Shown piece by piece: positions 21,042 to 33,194 of a stretch of DNA of 64,000 bases (positions are counted from its first letter, which is position 1; every line of letters begins with the position of its first letter). A program made the translations under genes and the position numbers. Location: the NCBI GenBank assembly GCA_039000515.1, contig JBCFYV010003523.1, forward strand, positions 1 through 64,000, in the 5' to 3' direction. Below the pieces are notes generated by a model. The model worked only from the letters and a program-made list of their open reading frames with translations, did no database searches and had not been told where the DNA came from. Origin of the DNA: Timema cristinae. Lineage: Eukaryota; Arthropoda; Insecta; Phasmatodea; Timematidae.

Positions 21042-23445
21042 ATGCCGGCATTGGGTAATGCCAGTCACCTCATTATCAGCCTTTTTATTTGAAAGTAAAC
21101 CCAAAAGAAACACGCTCCCTAGCGGCCCTGTTTCTTAACTAAGATTAAGCCATGGGACCGCGCAGGTGCCTTCCCTTTACAAAAGGGCCCCATTGTCATA
21201 ATTAAATTTTGATTTTAAATTTTTTTATGGGCGGAAAATAAGGTCGTTTTCTTTTATTTTTGAATATTTAATTTCTGTTTTGAGCACTCAAATGTAAGGT
21301 TTGATTTTATGTAAATTAAAATTAAAATTAAACAAAAAATTGTATTTAGAAAAATAGTCTCATGAAAAGGGGAGAAAGGACAGTTCCGGAAACGCCGGTC
21401 ACAGTGACCGGCATTTCCCATCATTATGCTATTTCCCCTTTTTTTAAAAAAGTTTTTTTTTTTAAATTTTAATTATTTTAAAATGCCCAGAAACTAAAAA
21501 ACGAAAAACCCAAAAGGCCCAAAATGGACGGAATGATTTTCAGCAGCTTTTTCTGACGTGAAAAATGGGAAATCTCCAAAAAGCTCCCAAGGACACGGCA
21601 TCCCCTTCAGTCCCCCTGGGGAAAGAATTAAAATTTAAAAGATGAGTGCCCAAGCTGGGAAAAAAAGAAATTTTCACCCGGACCAAAAGCGAAAAATTTT
21701 TAACACTTAAAGACTTTTAAAAATATTTTTCGGTTTGACACCTATCATTGGAAAAACTTTTTTTCGAGATGCGGAAAAAATTTTTAAATACCCAACAGAT
21801 TCAATAAAGCAAATTTGGGCCGGCAAGGACGGGTTTAGAGGAATTTTACGACGAAACCCACATTTCAGCTCAAAAACCTGAACAACAACCTAAACAGAAA
21901 AAAAGGTTTTAAAACAAGCGGGAGGTGACCAAATTTTTTATAATCTTGAAAATGTTATGGAAAAATTTTAATTTAAACTCCAAAAAAAATTTTTAAACAG
22001 GATGAAACCGGATAACGAGTTCATGAGACAAATAAAATCTTAGCACTAAAGGGGACAGAAAAGATTGGTGCAGCAACATCTGGAGAAAGAGGAAAAAACC
22101 ATTTACATTTTATTTGTTTTTTTTTAAGCGAGGTAACTATTTTCCCCCCTGTTTTTTCTATGCCAGGCAGCAAATGGCTCCTATTTTAAAAAAGTGTGGC
22201 CACCTAATGCTCTGTTTTCTGCTAAAAAAAGGGCTGGCTAATGAAGGACTGTTTGCCCAATGGCTACAACATTAAAAAAAAACTTACCCCCAAAAAAGGA
22301 GCCTGTCTTACTAATAATAATAACCACGGCAGTCACATAAAAGAAGCTTTGACTTCTGTAAAGAAAAACTTCATAAACGTTGCCCCTTGCCCCCACCACT
22401 TTTTCCACCCCTAAAACCGCTAAAAGTATTTTTCTTGGCCCAGAAGAAAGCCTACAACAAAAGTGGGTTATTTTTTCATGAAACCCATGCAATCGAAAGA
22501 ATTACTTTACAAATTGCAAAATTTTTTCAAAAAGGCATACACTCAGTTCAACCTTGAAAAGGCTATCTGGATTTTCGTGTAGGGGGATATTTCCGATAAC
22601 CCAAAATTGTTCTCCGAGAAGTTTTCCCCCCTAAAAATAGAATCTACAGAGGCGCTCACAGACGCCCCTTTCTCGGAGTTCACAGGATTAACCTTAGGAT
22701 CTTTCTCCCCTGCCAGTTTTGAGTCAGCCAGGACCAAAAAGTATGCACTCAAAAATTTTGGACAGCAACCCCTAAAAAAGCGTGCTTAAGAAAAAAAAAA
22801 GAATAAAGAAGAGCTTTTTGCAACAGAAGAAAAAAAAGAGAAAATTCGAAGAAAAATCGCTGTCTTTTTTAGACCACAGAAAGAAATTATCATTCTTTCA
22901 CCCAGTTCAAAGGAAAGAGGTCTTTTTGTCCAAGGTCAGGTAAAAGTGTATTTGGAGACAGATGAGAGCGAAAGTGAAGAACTTTCCCAAAAGAGTTTCC
23001 CCCTAAAAAATAAAGCCACAAATATTTCTTGTGGCAAATATCTCTTAGTGAGAGTTTCAAATGAAAGATCGGAGAAAAACTTTTTTTCCCCGGGGCATGA
23101 AATGGGAAAAAATTTCCCTTTAAAGTTAATTCTTGCGTGAAACAGGGGTCAATGGGCCCTTTTTTTTCCCCTGAAGTTGAAGTACAAGCTATGTCATTCC
23201 AGAAACATTGTTGGGAAACTTCCCAAATTTTCAGCAACTGGTAGGGAAAATTTAAAATTTTTGAGAAATTTTTTTTTTTCTTTTTTGCTTTATTTTTTGC
23301 AATTTTAAATTTCAATAACTGGGCAGGGAAAAAAATAAATTTTGGGTTTATTTGTATCCTTATAATTTGGTATTCTGCTCCATGACGGGCATTACCCACA
23401 CTAGTGACGGGATTACCCAAACTTGGTAGGGTTTTTGCCGGTCAA
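21042..23445. mobile_element. Candidate eroded DNA transposon with repeated terminal words
   Basis: The left end shows AATGCCGGCATT then GGGTAATGCCAGTCAC (21053-21068). The right end shows TGACGGGCATTACCC (23383-23397), GTGACGGGATTACCC (23404-23418) and TGCCGGTCAA (about 23436). Left and right words are inverted copies (GGGTAATGCC-GTCA). A related hairpin sits inside at 21388-21418. Frames inside (for example minus 22543-22752, with GEKDPKVNPVNSEKGASV) look coding-like, but I cannot name a transposase. The homopolymer noise is severe. Confidence 0.35.
21388..21418. repeat. 31-bp hairpin
   Basis: GGAAACGCCGGTCAC, a single A, then GTGACCGGCATTTCC. The two 15-base arms pair with one mismatch. 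Its words (CCGGTCAC) are the same as those at the ends of the candidate element 21042-23445. Confidence 0.7.
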
Positions 23446-24384
23446 GCGCTGTTTTAATTTTTATCATATTTCATCATGGGAATTATTCAGTAAAAACCCA
23501 ACTTTTAATTGATATACCTAAAAACTAAGGAAAGATTTCACTAAAATTTTGAAATATTTATCTAAAAAGACTTAAGGGGTTTTTCCCTTAATGACCGAAA
23601 TTCCCCCGTTCCCCCTAATGATTTTTAATTTTTAAAATAAAACGGAAAAAGTTATTCTGCATTTTCAAAACATCCTTTTTTTTGGGATATATTGCACATG
23701 ACCTAAAAATTTTTTAAAAAAGTGTAATTGAATTTAACGTGCACTTTCTGACTACCTTCACTGAAATGTGGTTATATAGGGCACACGATTTACAAACACA
23801 AAACCTAAGCAGAACTCGAGACCGAAAATTCATCAAAATATGATCAATACGACGTACAGGGGGGCCCAAATCCAAAAAAATGCCAAAATGGGGAAATATT
23901 TTTTCAATTTGTATGAAATTTAGTTATGGGGGTTTCAAAGGTTCTGTTTACGAATAAAAAAGCAGAATTGAAAAAAAAAAAAAAGGCGGCAAAAATTTTC
24001 AAGCTCAATTTTGTATAAAACTTGGTACCTTGGGTTTAGATTTACTGATTACGAAACCAAAGTAAAAATTGCAAAATAAAAAATGACGGTTTCCAATATA
24101 GCGACCAAAATATTTAAACCCCCCCAAAAATTTTAGTCAAAAAACATATTATACACCTTATTAACAAAAAAATTAATGTGAAACAAAATAAAAGATTTAC
24201 TTGAAAAACATAAAGTTTTTTTTATACTCTATCGATGTTTTCTTGTGTTGGAGGTGTCCGTTTTGATCTGACCATTGTTGTTGTCTCTCCCTCCGCCTCG
24301 TCCCGACTATGTATTTAAACTTATGTTGATGAAGGTCTAATATGTATTTAAAGATGAATATCTCTCACTTCTGGTACTTATTGT
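23446..24384. other. No gene seen
   Basis: AT-rich, homopolymer-rich sequence. The quality appears to improve from about 24200 onward. Confidence 0.45.
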
Positions 24385-24440
24385 CAGAGGCGGCCCTAGC
24401 AAGGTTTTCAGGTGGTGCGAGATCTCATTATGGCCCCTCC
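24385..24440 (+). mobile_element. Candidate hAT terminus
   Basis: CAGAGGCGGCCCTAGC followed by GGCCCCTCCC-type sequence resembles the outer ends of ZMYM1-type hAT elements, and lies about 300 bp beyond the stop of the transposase relic. A possible partner (reverse complement CAGTGGCGCC) ends at 30003, but no matching 8-bp target duplication is evident, so the pairing is unproven. Confidence 0.35.
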
Positions 24441-24682
24441 CTGTACATAGAGACAAAGATAACTTACATTTTTTACATCAATAATAACTCAGACCTCCAA
24501 AAATTAGCATGTATTAATATGGATTAGAAAAAATAACAGTAAAAAGAAACAATATTGTTTGAAAAGGTTTATTAAACTACTATGGTACAGACAACGCTTA
24601 CATCACGCAAAAGTCAAATTTACATCATAAATTAAATTTAAAATTAAAACAAATTAAGAAATGAAAAAATGAACTAAAAAGC

Positions 24683-27091
24683 CTAGATTGCCACTTTCCT
24701 CGCTTTTGCGCTTGCAATTTTTTTTATTAATTCAGAATAATCAAGTCCTGGGCAATACTATTTTCTATAGATAAAATTGTTAGATCTGACAGTCTATCCT
24801 GACACATGGTTGAACGTAAATAAGTTTTAATTTACTGAAACTTCTTTCTCCGTTAGCGACAGTTACAGGTATGGTCAGCAAAATTCGAAATGCTGTCCAC
24901 ACATTCGGAAATATATCCTGCCAGCCATTTTGTTTAATAAGTTAGAGAACTTTTATTGGTTCTGCTGATTCAAGCTCTTTCAACAATGGATTCAGGTATA
25001 AAAGTTCCTCAACCAATTCACAACCAGATATGTCACATTTCCCCCCATCGGTTTAAACTTATTTCTAAATATGCACAGCCTTTTTCCAATTTGGACTTTT
25101 CAGGAATGGTTTTTATATGTATAAAAAGGACCATATCATTAAATTTGGATAGTTGTGTAAATCGCGTGACCAACGCATTTTCAATTGTATCGATCATAGG
25201 GTAAAAAGAGGTTCATTTTAAACAATTCTTCAGGATATGTTGGTGTCTCCATCTACGGTCCGTATTCAAAATAATCTATTTCTTTCTTAGAAATCGAACT
25301 GTCTTAAAAATAGGATCTGTTCCAGCTTTGAAAAGCAATTTCCCTAGCTGTTTATCAGAGCAGACGAATGAACCCGGTACTCTTTTACAAATTCCGAGCA
25401 GTTCTCAGCAATTGTGAAGCGTTGGTAAATTCATTTTCAGACTGCATAGCCTTACTTACAATGTTTACTTAAACAATATATCATACCAAGCCACCATTGT
25501 TACTATAAACTCAAATTGCTCCAGTTTTTGAATCAGCGACAAGGCCTCTGATGCTGCAACTGGGGTCATTCGTTTCTTTGTGGAGATCTAGAAGGGCTTC
25601 ACGAACTGAAGGGTAGTGATAACGAACTGCAGCGAGGCTAGAAACTCTACTCTCCCAACGAGTTTCACAAACTTTTTTCAGTGATAGTCCTTCTACGTGC
25701 TTGGATATCAGTTCCCATCGCTTTGTTGACCCGAGAATAGAACAAACAGTCTTTGAAGAAATCCGAACAAAAGAAAACCGATTTAACAGATGTTTTGGCG
25801 GCATCTGCTATTACCAAATTTAAGCTATGACAGCCACATGGATTAAAAAATGCTCGTGGATAATCTAAATCGAACTCTTGCACAGTATCATCAAGAAAGA
25901 GGCCAGTAAGTCCAGCTCCCGAAGAGTCACTTACCGGCTTGTAAGCAATGAAAATCTCACGCACTTGGACTTCACCTTCATTAGTGTTAACAAAACGCAA
26001 TGTTAAAGATGATTGTTCAACGTGACTGACATCAGGAGTGCAATCCAGTATGATGGAGAAGTATTTAGATGACTTTACCATAGTCAAATTTTATTTCGAA
26101 CTTCACTTCCAAGTAGCCAATCAACTCGTTTTGATTACGCTTGCCAAAATAGTGGACATTAGTCTCCTTATTAACAATACGGCGAAGGTGCTCCATCATC
26201 ACAGGGTCGAATTTTCCTAGCAGTTGCACTAAACCCAGGAAGTTACCATTATTAGGAGTATATAGTGCTTCAGATCCAGAGCTTCCTCTGAACGACAAAT
26301 TATTGCCTGCTAAAAAGAATACTATGGACATCATTCGTTCGAGGATAGCAACCCACCGTGATTTCTCGTCTTCGTCTGTTTTTGCAAATGCTTGTCAATT
26401 CCACTGAAGTTCTTTAATCGAATTGAAGCCTCTATCAAAACTGCGCATGGCGCGCTGGTGATCTGAGGAAGTTTAGTGAGTTTTGAGACGCACTGATAAG
26501 TGTCTCCAGTTGTCAAATCCTTCTTTTCCTAAATTAGAATGGGAACTTCTGTTGAACAAACAGCAGCAAAAACAATATACTTTATCTGCAGATTTAAAGT
26601 AAACGAGCCATCTTCTTTTATAAGTTTCTCCATTTGGCATTACCCTTTGAAAATGCGTATTTGAAAAATGACGTCCATTTTTTCTCGGATATTTTTCGTT
26701 GTTCATTTCGTTACTTACAGGACCTCGAATAATTATTTCATCTCTGGTTGCAGGGTCAACGAGCGACCATTTTGAAATATTATAATTTATATTTTGAAGA
26801 GGTGACGGTGATGGTATGTCTGGTATACCCTCTGTAATATTTTGAACTGCACATGACATTCCAGAAATAACTAAATCTTCTTGTGCATGCTGCTCTCCAT
26901 CTTCATGGGCTTCGTCTGAAGAACTTCTATTAAAATAGGCTTCTTCCGTCGCGTGTTGGACTAGTTCTGATGATGACGATTCAGATTACTTCTCAACTCT
27001 CAACAATTTTGCAGCCTTTTCAGTTTCGCCTTGCTTTTTACGTTTTCTTTTAAGTTTTGTGCGCCAGATAAATTTTTGGAGGTAGTGACAT
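24683..27091 (-). pseudogene. hAT transposase, ZMYM1/DUF4371 type, frameshifted
   Basis: An intronless minus-strand coding span of about 2.4 kb, the usual length for this family. In order: an N-terminal basic/acidic region (LSGAQNLKRKRKKQ, SSSSELVQHATEE) with an in-frame stop near 26986; a TTF-type zinc finger (KRRWLVYFKSADKVYCFCC, LFNRSS, FDNWRHLSVRLKTH; 26473-26640); a DUF4371/RNase-H-like region (SIVFFLAGNNLSFRGSSG, CGCHSLNLVIADAAKTSV); then VCETRWESRVSSL; and a C-terminal hAT dimerisation domain, VANGERSFSKLKLI then KTYLRSTMCQDRL and LSIENSIAQDL (24700-24860). At least four frame changes break it. The ATG at 27091 and the stop at 24683 are my choices from the family's typical ends. This lies in better-quality sequence, so real decay is likely. 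Confidence 0.85.
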
Positions 27092-28640
27092 GTTTTGTCT
27101 GTAAAGAAAAGGATGAATTATACTTTGTAAATATTTTCGATACTAAGGTAAACTGAAATTGCCTAAAATCAATTCTACACCCAAAAATATTGTCACTCGG
27201 AAACTTATACTATGGGAGCAACAAATACAATACATACTAGATCAAAATGTATTGAAAAGCTGATTTTCAAGTTGCGATTTGGGGTGACTTTGCATAAAAA
27301 GTCTAATTCCGTTTAGATGTTAGTTGAACGCACTTTTAATTCTAAATTAAATTAGTGCATTGCATAGCGACATTTTAGTTGATAAATACGTTTTATCAAT
27401 GTTAAATGCTCGAAAATAGGTATTTAACGCAGCTAAAAGTGTTTACAATACAACAAGAATTAGAATGAAAGAGGATATTCTATGGAACTAAAATTTACGC
27501 CTACATTTATTTTAAAACATTAAGACTTTTTAATAAGTAAAGACAGTCAACATCAAACCAACAGTTTAACTAATAACTACTTAAGATATTAAGTAATGCT
27601 TAACTTTTTAAACTCGTAAACAATGTTTAAGATGTATTTAGTTGACTAACGCAGAATTATTTTTGCTATAGCAACACTTTGCAGATGACCGAATGAAAGA
27701 TCGAAATCGTAGCGAAAAGCCCCGCATCTGCTGTTTTAAATTGCATTGCAAGTAAAAAAAAATCACAAAGTTCACGTGACACGTTCACACAGAAACAACG
27801 GACTACAACTGTTGACCATTTGTTTAGACTGATTATTGCTTACATAAGTAGGTATTTGTATTTTGTTTATTTCAACATTATTCGGGAAGAAATAAATACA
27901 AAAGAATGGCTAAACATAATGATAATTGTACTTATTGTCATACATTTTATTTGTATGAATTATGATAGGTATAAATGCTTTTTACTAACTACTCCATACC
28001 AAAAAAATAATCGAAATTTTCCACATAGTTGAATTTTGTCAGATAAATTAACAGCTACACAGACTGTTTGGGTGACGCCATTTTGTTAGTTAGGCACTTA
28101 AACAAGGGTCCGACGATGTTTAATTTGACATTAGTTAGGTCCGCTGTTTAGCTATTAGTTAACGCTAGATAACGTTTATGAGTAGGAATTATTTTACCCA
28201 AGTAAAATTTATTTCAAGCTAACGGAATTTTGACAATGAGGGACACGGACAGAGAAAAAAAGGTTTAGCTGTTTTACCGACGGCGCTAAGCATAATAGCC
28301 CGAAAGGCGTTGTGCAATGCGTTGTTAATAATAATTGTATTTACAAAAAACACGTTCAGGCAGATAACAAACAATGTTTAACTAATTCAAATTAAAGAAG
28401 ATGTTAAACTGATGTCATGTAAGTCACCCTTAGACTAGCTTAGGTATGATCTACGTAAACATAAATATGTCTAACATGATGGTGTTTTAAAACATAATGT
28501 TACTAATATCTTACATTACATAACAACATTTAGGATACTCACAGAATACCTACTTTAACAGTAGTAACGTTTCGACAATAATAATTAACGATAACGATTT
28601 AAATTCACTTGGAGCTCGTTACATAGACACAAATCACAAC
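27092..28640. other. No gene seen
   Basis: AT-rich. It could be the 5' non-coding part of the hAT element, but no terminal inverted repeat was identified in it. Confidence 0.45.
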
Positions 28641-28915
28641 GGAGCAGGCAAAGTGATAGGCAACAAAGTGGTAGACAGTAAACTGCTAGACACGAAGAAA
28701 CGACACGGACCAAGTGATCGACACGAGCTGGACCATGTGATAGACAACCAACCGGTAGACAAAATGAAAACAATTTTTTGGAAGGTTGGGTGGGTCAAGT
28801 GACCGACACGACTTGGACCAACTGCTAGACAAGCTCATGTATAGGAGTACAAAGTGATAGACAACCAAGCAGTCGACACGAGAGGACCAACTCCTCGACA
28901 AACTTTGATATCATC
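28641..28915. repeat. Degenerate short-unit repeat
   Basis: Words such as AAGTGATAGACAACCAA, GGACCAACTGCTAGACAA and GACACGAGCTGGACCA recur with irregular spacing of about 20-40 bp. The overlapping minus-strand frames (28585-28901) simply read this repeat. Confidence 0.6.
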
Positions 28916-29438
28916 CAGTTAAGAGCGGGCTAAGTGACAACAGTTAATTCAATACACGATTGTCCTTGTTTACACTCAAATAATTTTTCCCCCCAACCCG
29001 TCAGCTTAACCATACACTATTTGACATATTTTTGTAGGGTTTTGCTAAAGTAAGAATGTAGGTGAAAATAACTCGATATAATGATAACCTTATAAAGGAA
29101 TATCACGAATTGAACAGTCTCAATTAATTCTGCAAAGCTGGATGCAACATTAAAGGACAGTGAGCGCCGGTCTACAAGTATGCACTATCTTATTTTTATA
29201 TTAATAGATTAAAGGTGAGAAGGGTATAATTTAGAGAAAATATACTCGCTTTTATATGAAGAAAGAGTTGAAAATCATTAAGTAAAAATTTCTTAGTGGA
29301 CTTTATTAAAACTTGAAAAAGTTTTAAAATATTATGTAAAATTAGTAACCGGTAATAAGCGACAGTAAAAAGGATTATTGTTTTTTAAACAGGTAATTTT
29401 AAAATATATCCTGTATATTTAGTGCTACAAATTTTAAT
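28916..29438. other. No gene seen
   Basis: AT-rich spacer. Confidence 0.5.
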
Positions 29439-29665
29439 TTTTTAGCACCACATTATACTAGAGCATAAGCATATGAACTAATTACGCTTATGGATTAATG
29501 ATGATAATTTATTTAGACAAAGTGAACCCACATATGCATGTAGGGAAAATAGAAAACCATTTAGGAAAAAAAATTATCAGTACACCTGGCCAGGACTTGA
29601 ACCCCGATCTCATCGTCATCGACAATCCAGTCTATTGCGAAAGTTCCACCCTAAAAAATGGTAAG
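29439..29665 (-). mobile_element. tRNA-derived SINE, diverged copy, minus strand
   Basis: On the minus strand a canonical B box GGTTCAAGTCC is preceded by CGCAATAGACTGG and by ATGAGATCGG, matching the head of the copy at 51716-51875. The plus-strand left end TTAGCACCACATTATAC corresponds to the family tail (TAGTACCACGCCTTAC in the copy at 1668). The 87-codon forward frame at 29498-29761 is a shadow. No target duplication was found. Confidence 0.7.
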
Positions 29666-30784
29666 CGTCCACTGGTCCACATCACACCGGATTTCGCTGC
29701 ACCCCACAAAGCTAAAATATATTTTAAGACTGTTGTCATGAATCTAACAGTTAAGATATAATACCAGATGGAGAAATTTCTCTAGCACGACCTGGACCAA
29801 TATTAAAATTAATAAAGATTAACTTTGTAACTTATGTTTGTAAATAGTTTCCATAAGCTAGCATGTAAAAATAATTCTTCGCTTCTAGGGGCATTTAACA
29901 TTTTCCTTATGTCCCCCTAAAAACTGATATTTAGTTCTGGCTGTGTAGGGTTTGCTCCCAACCCCTCAATCCTCGCCGACGTTAATATATGTTGGCGCCA
30001 CTGTGTCAAATTATTGTTAAAACATTCAAATATATGTGTCAATACGTGCAGAATTAATGTAATAATCGTATAGTTAAGTAATCGTTTAAAACATTAACCT
30101 AAAATATCTAAATTATGTTTCACATATTATAGCTTATCCAGGCTCTGGTTGTAGCAATAAATGATTCTACCTGACTTGTATCTAAGCTAATAAATGATAA
30201 TATTCTCTAATTTATATATAAATTTATTATTCATTAAATACATTTGAATAGTGTACTTACCTAAGTTAGAGCAAATTTTGGCAAGTAATTCTATGCCTCT
30301 TAGTTGACTCACCCTCTTAACATTACTAGGACAAACCTTTTAGTCTACCTACCCGAAGTAGATTGTAATCTATCTTTAAACATGCTTTTTCTTTCTTTTT
30401 ATTACAGTAGCTCTAAAAATCCAAGAATCAGGTAAAGCTTCATGTTCCCAAATACTTTTTATCTTTTCTATAAAAACCTTTTGCTTTAAATTTAAGTTTG
30501 GTGTGAGTGAGCTGTCAAATTATACGGTTTCAGCTTTGACCAATCCTAGACTAGGATAAAACAATCGGCGATCGACATTTGTTTTGGGTGTTTGTCACAG
30601 ATTATTATAATTAATACATAGATTAAAAATACATATGAATGAGTGTTAAGCTGGTAGGTGGACCTACAGTCTGTTACTTGAAGTTCTATTAACAGAAGAT
30701 ATAGCTACCTCCATTTAAAATTGCTAAGTACTGTACATGATGCTAAGAATAGTTCATGTTCTTAACGCTACTACAGTCTTAAGA
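29666..30784. other. No gene seen
   Basis: AT-rich. GTTGGCGCCACTG ending at 30003 resembles a hAT terminus (see the candidate at 24385). Nothing else stands out. Confidence 0.4.
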
Positions 30785-31110
30785 TTTAATATTTGAATTC
30801 AAAGTTGAAACATCTCCTTTAATTTCTGCTTGGATTTAAAATTAATATTTTTCTTCGGTGATAAAGCTAGACGGAAACAAATTAATACCTAAGTACAAGA
30901 TAGAGTGCTTAATATTTTAAATTCAACTCGCTTGGGATGATCTTTTTAAATGATACACCTTTGATCGGCTGGTATATTTAAAGAGATAAGAATTAAAAAC
31001 TACCTACAGTATATAGATAGTTTGGCCTAGGCTCAAAGAATGTCCCTGCTAAAATTTGTCCTTACAGACATACAGACGAAATACCATGTCAAGTTTAAAC
31101 AGGACCTTGC
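30785..31110 (+). repeat. Interspersed repeat B, copy 1
   Basis: It shares AATTTCTGCTTGGATTT, a GATAAAGC...GAC...AACAAA-like block and CCTGCTAAAATTTG with the stretch at 38510-38810, in the same order and orientation. The family is not recognised and the copy is diverged. Confidence 0.5.
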
Positions 31111-31385
31111 TACACTCGGTCGGTAAAATATAATAATCATTTAAAGTATTGGGGAGCACATGAGTAATATATTTTGACTTCATTGCCAAATAACTAATCG
31201 GTGTAGAGGTAAGATGATTCAGTTAATCATGCTCATTTTTGTTGATTTTGTTTCTAATTACTAACAAAACTAATTTAATGTTTGAGTCGCAAGATAAATT
31301 TGAAAATTTGTAATCATTTTTCAAATTTTAATTAGCTATAGTTCACTTAGGGAGGGTATAGAATAAATTATAATGATTTAAACAA
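31111..31385. other. No gene seen
   Basis: AT-rich sequence immediately 3' (minus strand) of the RING-like coding remnant. Confidence 0.5.
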
Positions 31386-32125
31386 ATGTACATTCTAAAA
31401 AAAGAACCAATTACTGCCCTACACAGAGGGCAGATCCTGGGCTATCGAATTTCTGAAAAATCAATTCGACGACTATTTTCATTTATCAAGACTTTCGTGC
31501 AGTATCCACAAATAACATGACCACATGGTGTTAATACTCTGCTAAATCAATATAATAAACACAGCCTATAAAGCTCCCTATTACTGTGAGCTTCCTCAGT
31601 TTCCTCAGTGACCACTGCATTTTTCAGTTCACGATCCTGTATTTAAATACTTTCACCCGATAGTATTATACTTTAATATTCCTCCAATTTTCAGTTTGAT
31701 TGGCTCCACCTTCCTCATGAACGTTAATAGGCTGCTCTAGGTTTCCCACTAGAGCATCTCCTAGCCTGCGACGTTTTAATGGGGATCCAGGTTTCCCACT
31801 AGAGGCATCTCCTCGCCTGCGACGTTTAAATAGAGCCTCTGGTTTTCTAGAGTTGGATTCAAATAATCCCCATCAACCACCCAGTCCGCCCTTTGTGCTC
31901 CTTGAATGAAGCTGATGTTTTCACGAAATCTGGTTTCTGTCGCGTGACCCATATCAGTCAAAAATTCCCACCGAGAATAACTTCCTGAAAGAAGCTTTTC
32001 ATTGGCACGGCGGATGCGTGCATCTTGTAGCAGGCTCGACCTTCTAGTGGTCTCGCTAATAGCATCACCTTCGGTCATGTGGTGCACCTGTACTGAGGTT
32101 CTCTCTTCCATGGAATTTAAGCGTT
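31386..32125 (-). pseudogene. Broken coding region with C-terminal RING-finger half
   Basis: On the minus strand a strong splice acceptor (ATATATATTTCCCCAG ending at 32126) opens a frame of about 115 codons, including MEERTSVQVHHMTEGDA, RRSSLLQDARIRRANEK, SRWEFLTDMGHATETRFREN and QRADWVVDGDYLN. After an apparent frame change it continues as SRKPEALFKRRRRGDASSGK then KRRRLGDALVGNLEQPINVHEE. The two basic units come from a roughly 50-bp tandem duplication. About 100 bp further on one reads RVLTPCGHVICGYCTKVL then CPLCRAVIG, the second half of a C3HC4 RING finger. The first cysteine pair appears as C-x2-Y, and stops interrupt it near 31440 and 31540. RING fingers usually act as E3 ubiquitin ligase modules. 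The N-terminal part is unrecognised. It is either a pseudogene, or a gene whose exon breaks I have misjudged. Confidence 0.45.
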
Positions 32126-32165
32126 CTGGGGAAATATATATATACAATTTTGTTATTAATGACAA

Positions 32166-32988
32166 TTTACTGAAATAATAAACACTAAACTAACGTATAT
32201 GTATTCCATGATAATTTGTGGTCAGTGTCTTACCACCCGTCCAGTCTGTCCGTATCTTTACACTAAGTAGTGTAATTTATATTAAATATACCTAAATTTG
32301 CGTGGAGAAAGAATAGAAAGATATAGGATTGTTAAGAAAAAAGAGCCATGTCGGAATTTTTTTGACTTTATTATGGCGTGAACCATATTTTGAAATAACA
32401 CAGAGTAGAGGATAGCATTAGAATAAATCCTGAAAGAAATAGGGTGTAATGAGGTGGACTGGATATAATTTAACTAAAGATAGGGATATGTGGCGTACTT
32501 TTGTAAGTGCGGCAATGAACTTTAGAGTTCCTAATGCCATAGAATAAGTAAGTAATAATAACTAAATATTGCGTTAAAGCTAAACGTCTGCGTGGCCAAT
32601 TTCTCGCTTACCGCACCGGATGATAGCTAGTTGTATAACAGACTTGTCAGACTTGTTTGATCAAAAAAGCGACATTTAATATTAAAAATGCTAAGGGTGC
32701 CACATTTCAGAAAATTCTTTATTCAAAGTCCTTACTAATTATTACAAAATTAATTTAAGACTATATAATTTCTAAGACTTGATTTTCCCCCCCCCCCCGA
32801 CCCCCTAGTAGTGTGATTATTCCAAACTAGTGTTTGAGAGTCACTTTTCAATGTTGACAAATCTGTGTTCCGTAAGCCGTGACCTTCCGGGTGTTTGTTC
32901 CTTATCATAAGATAAAACAAATCTACACACAATTATACAGTGTCAAACATGGAACACGGGCGTGTAAATGTTACAATTTTTTGTTAAT
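32166..32988. other. No gene seen
   Basis: AT-rich spacer with a 12-base C run at 32787-32798. Confidence 0.5.
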
Positions 32989-33194
32989 CATTATTATTAT
33001 TGTTGTTTAAAGGCCCATCGACACATCGAGGTCATTAGGGACTTGAAATATATTATAAACATAATAAAATCCCCATAGGGGAAAGAGATAAAACATTCAC
33101 CATCTGAGACACTCCATAGGAGTGCTAAAATGGGCTCTTGGTATAAATTAAGTGATACACTTGCTAAAAAAAAAACCACAAGTGTATCACTCCT

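Noticed and set aside
29498..29761. An 87-codon forward frame
   Set aside because: It is antisense to a SINE copy with a canonical B box.
24385..30003. A complete 5.6-kb hAT element
   Set aside because: The two candidate ends agree at only about eight of ten bases and the adjacent 8-bp sequences differ, so I did not annotate it as one unit.
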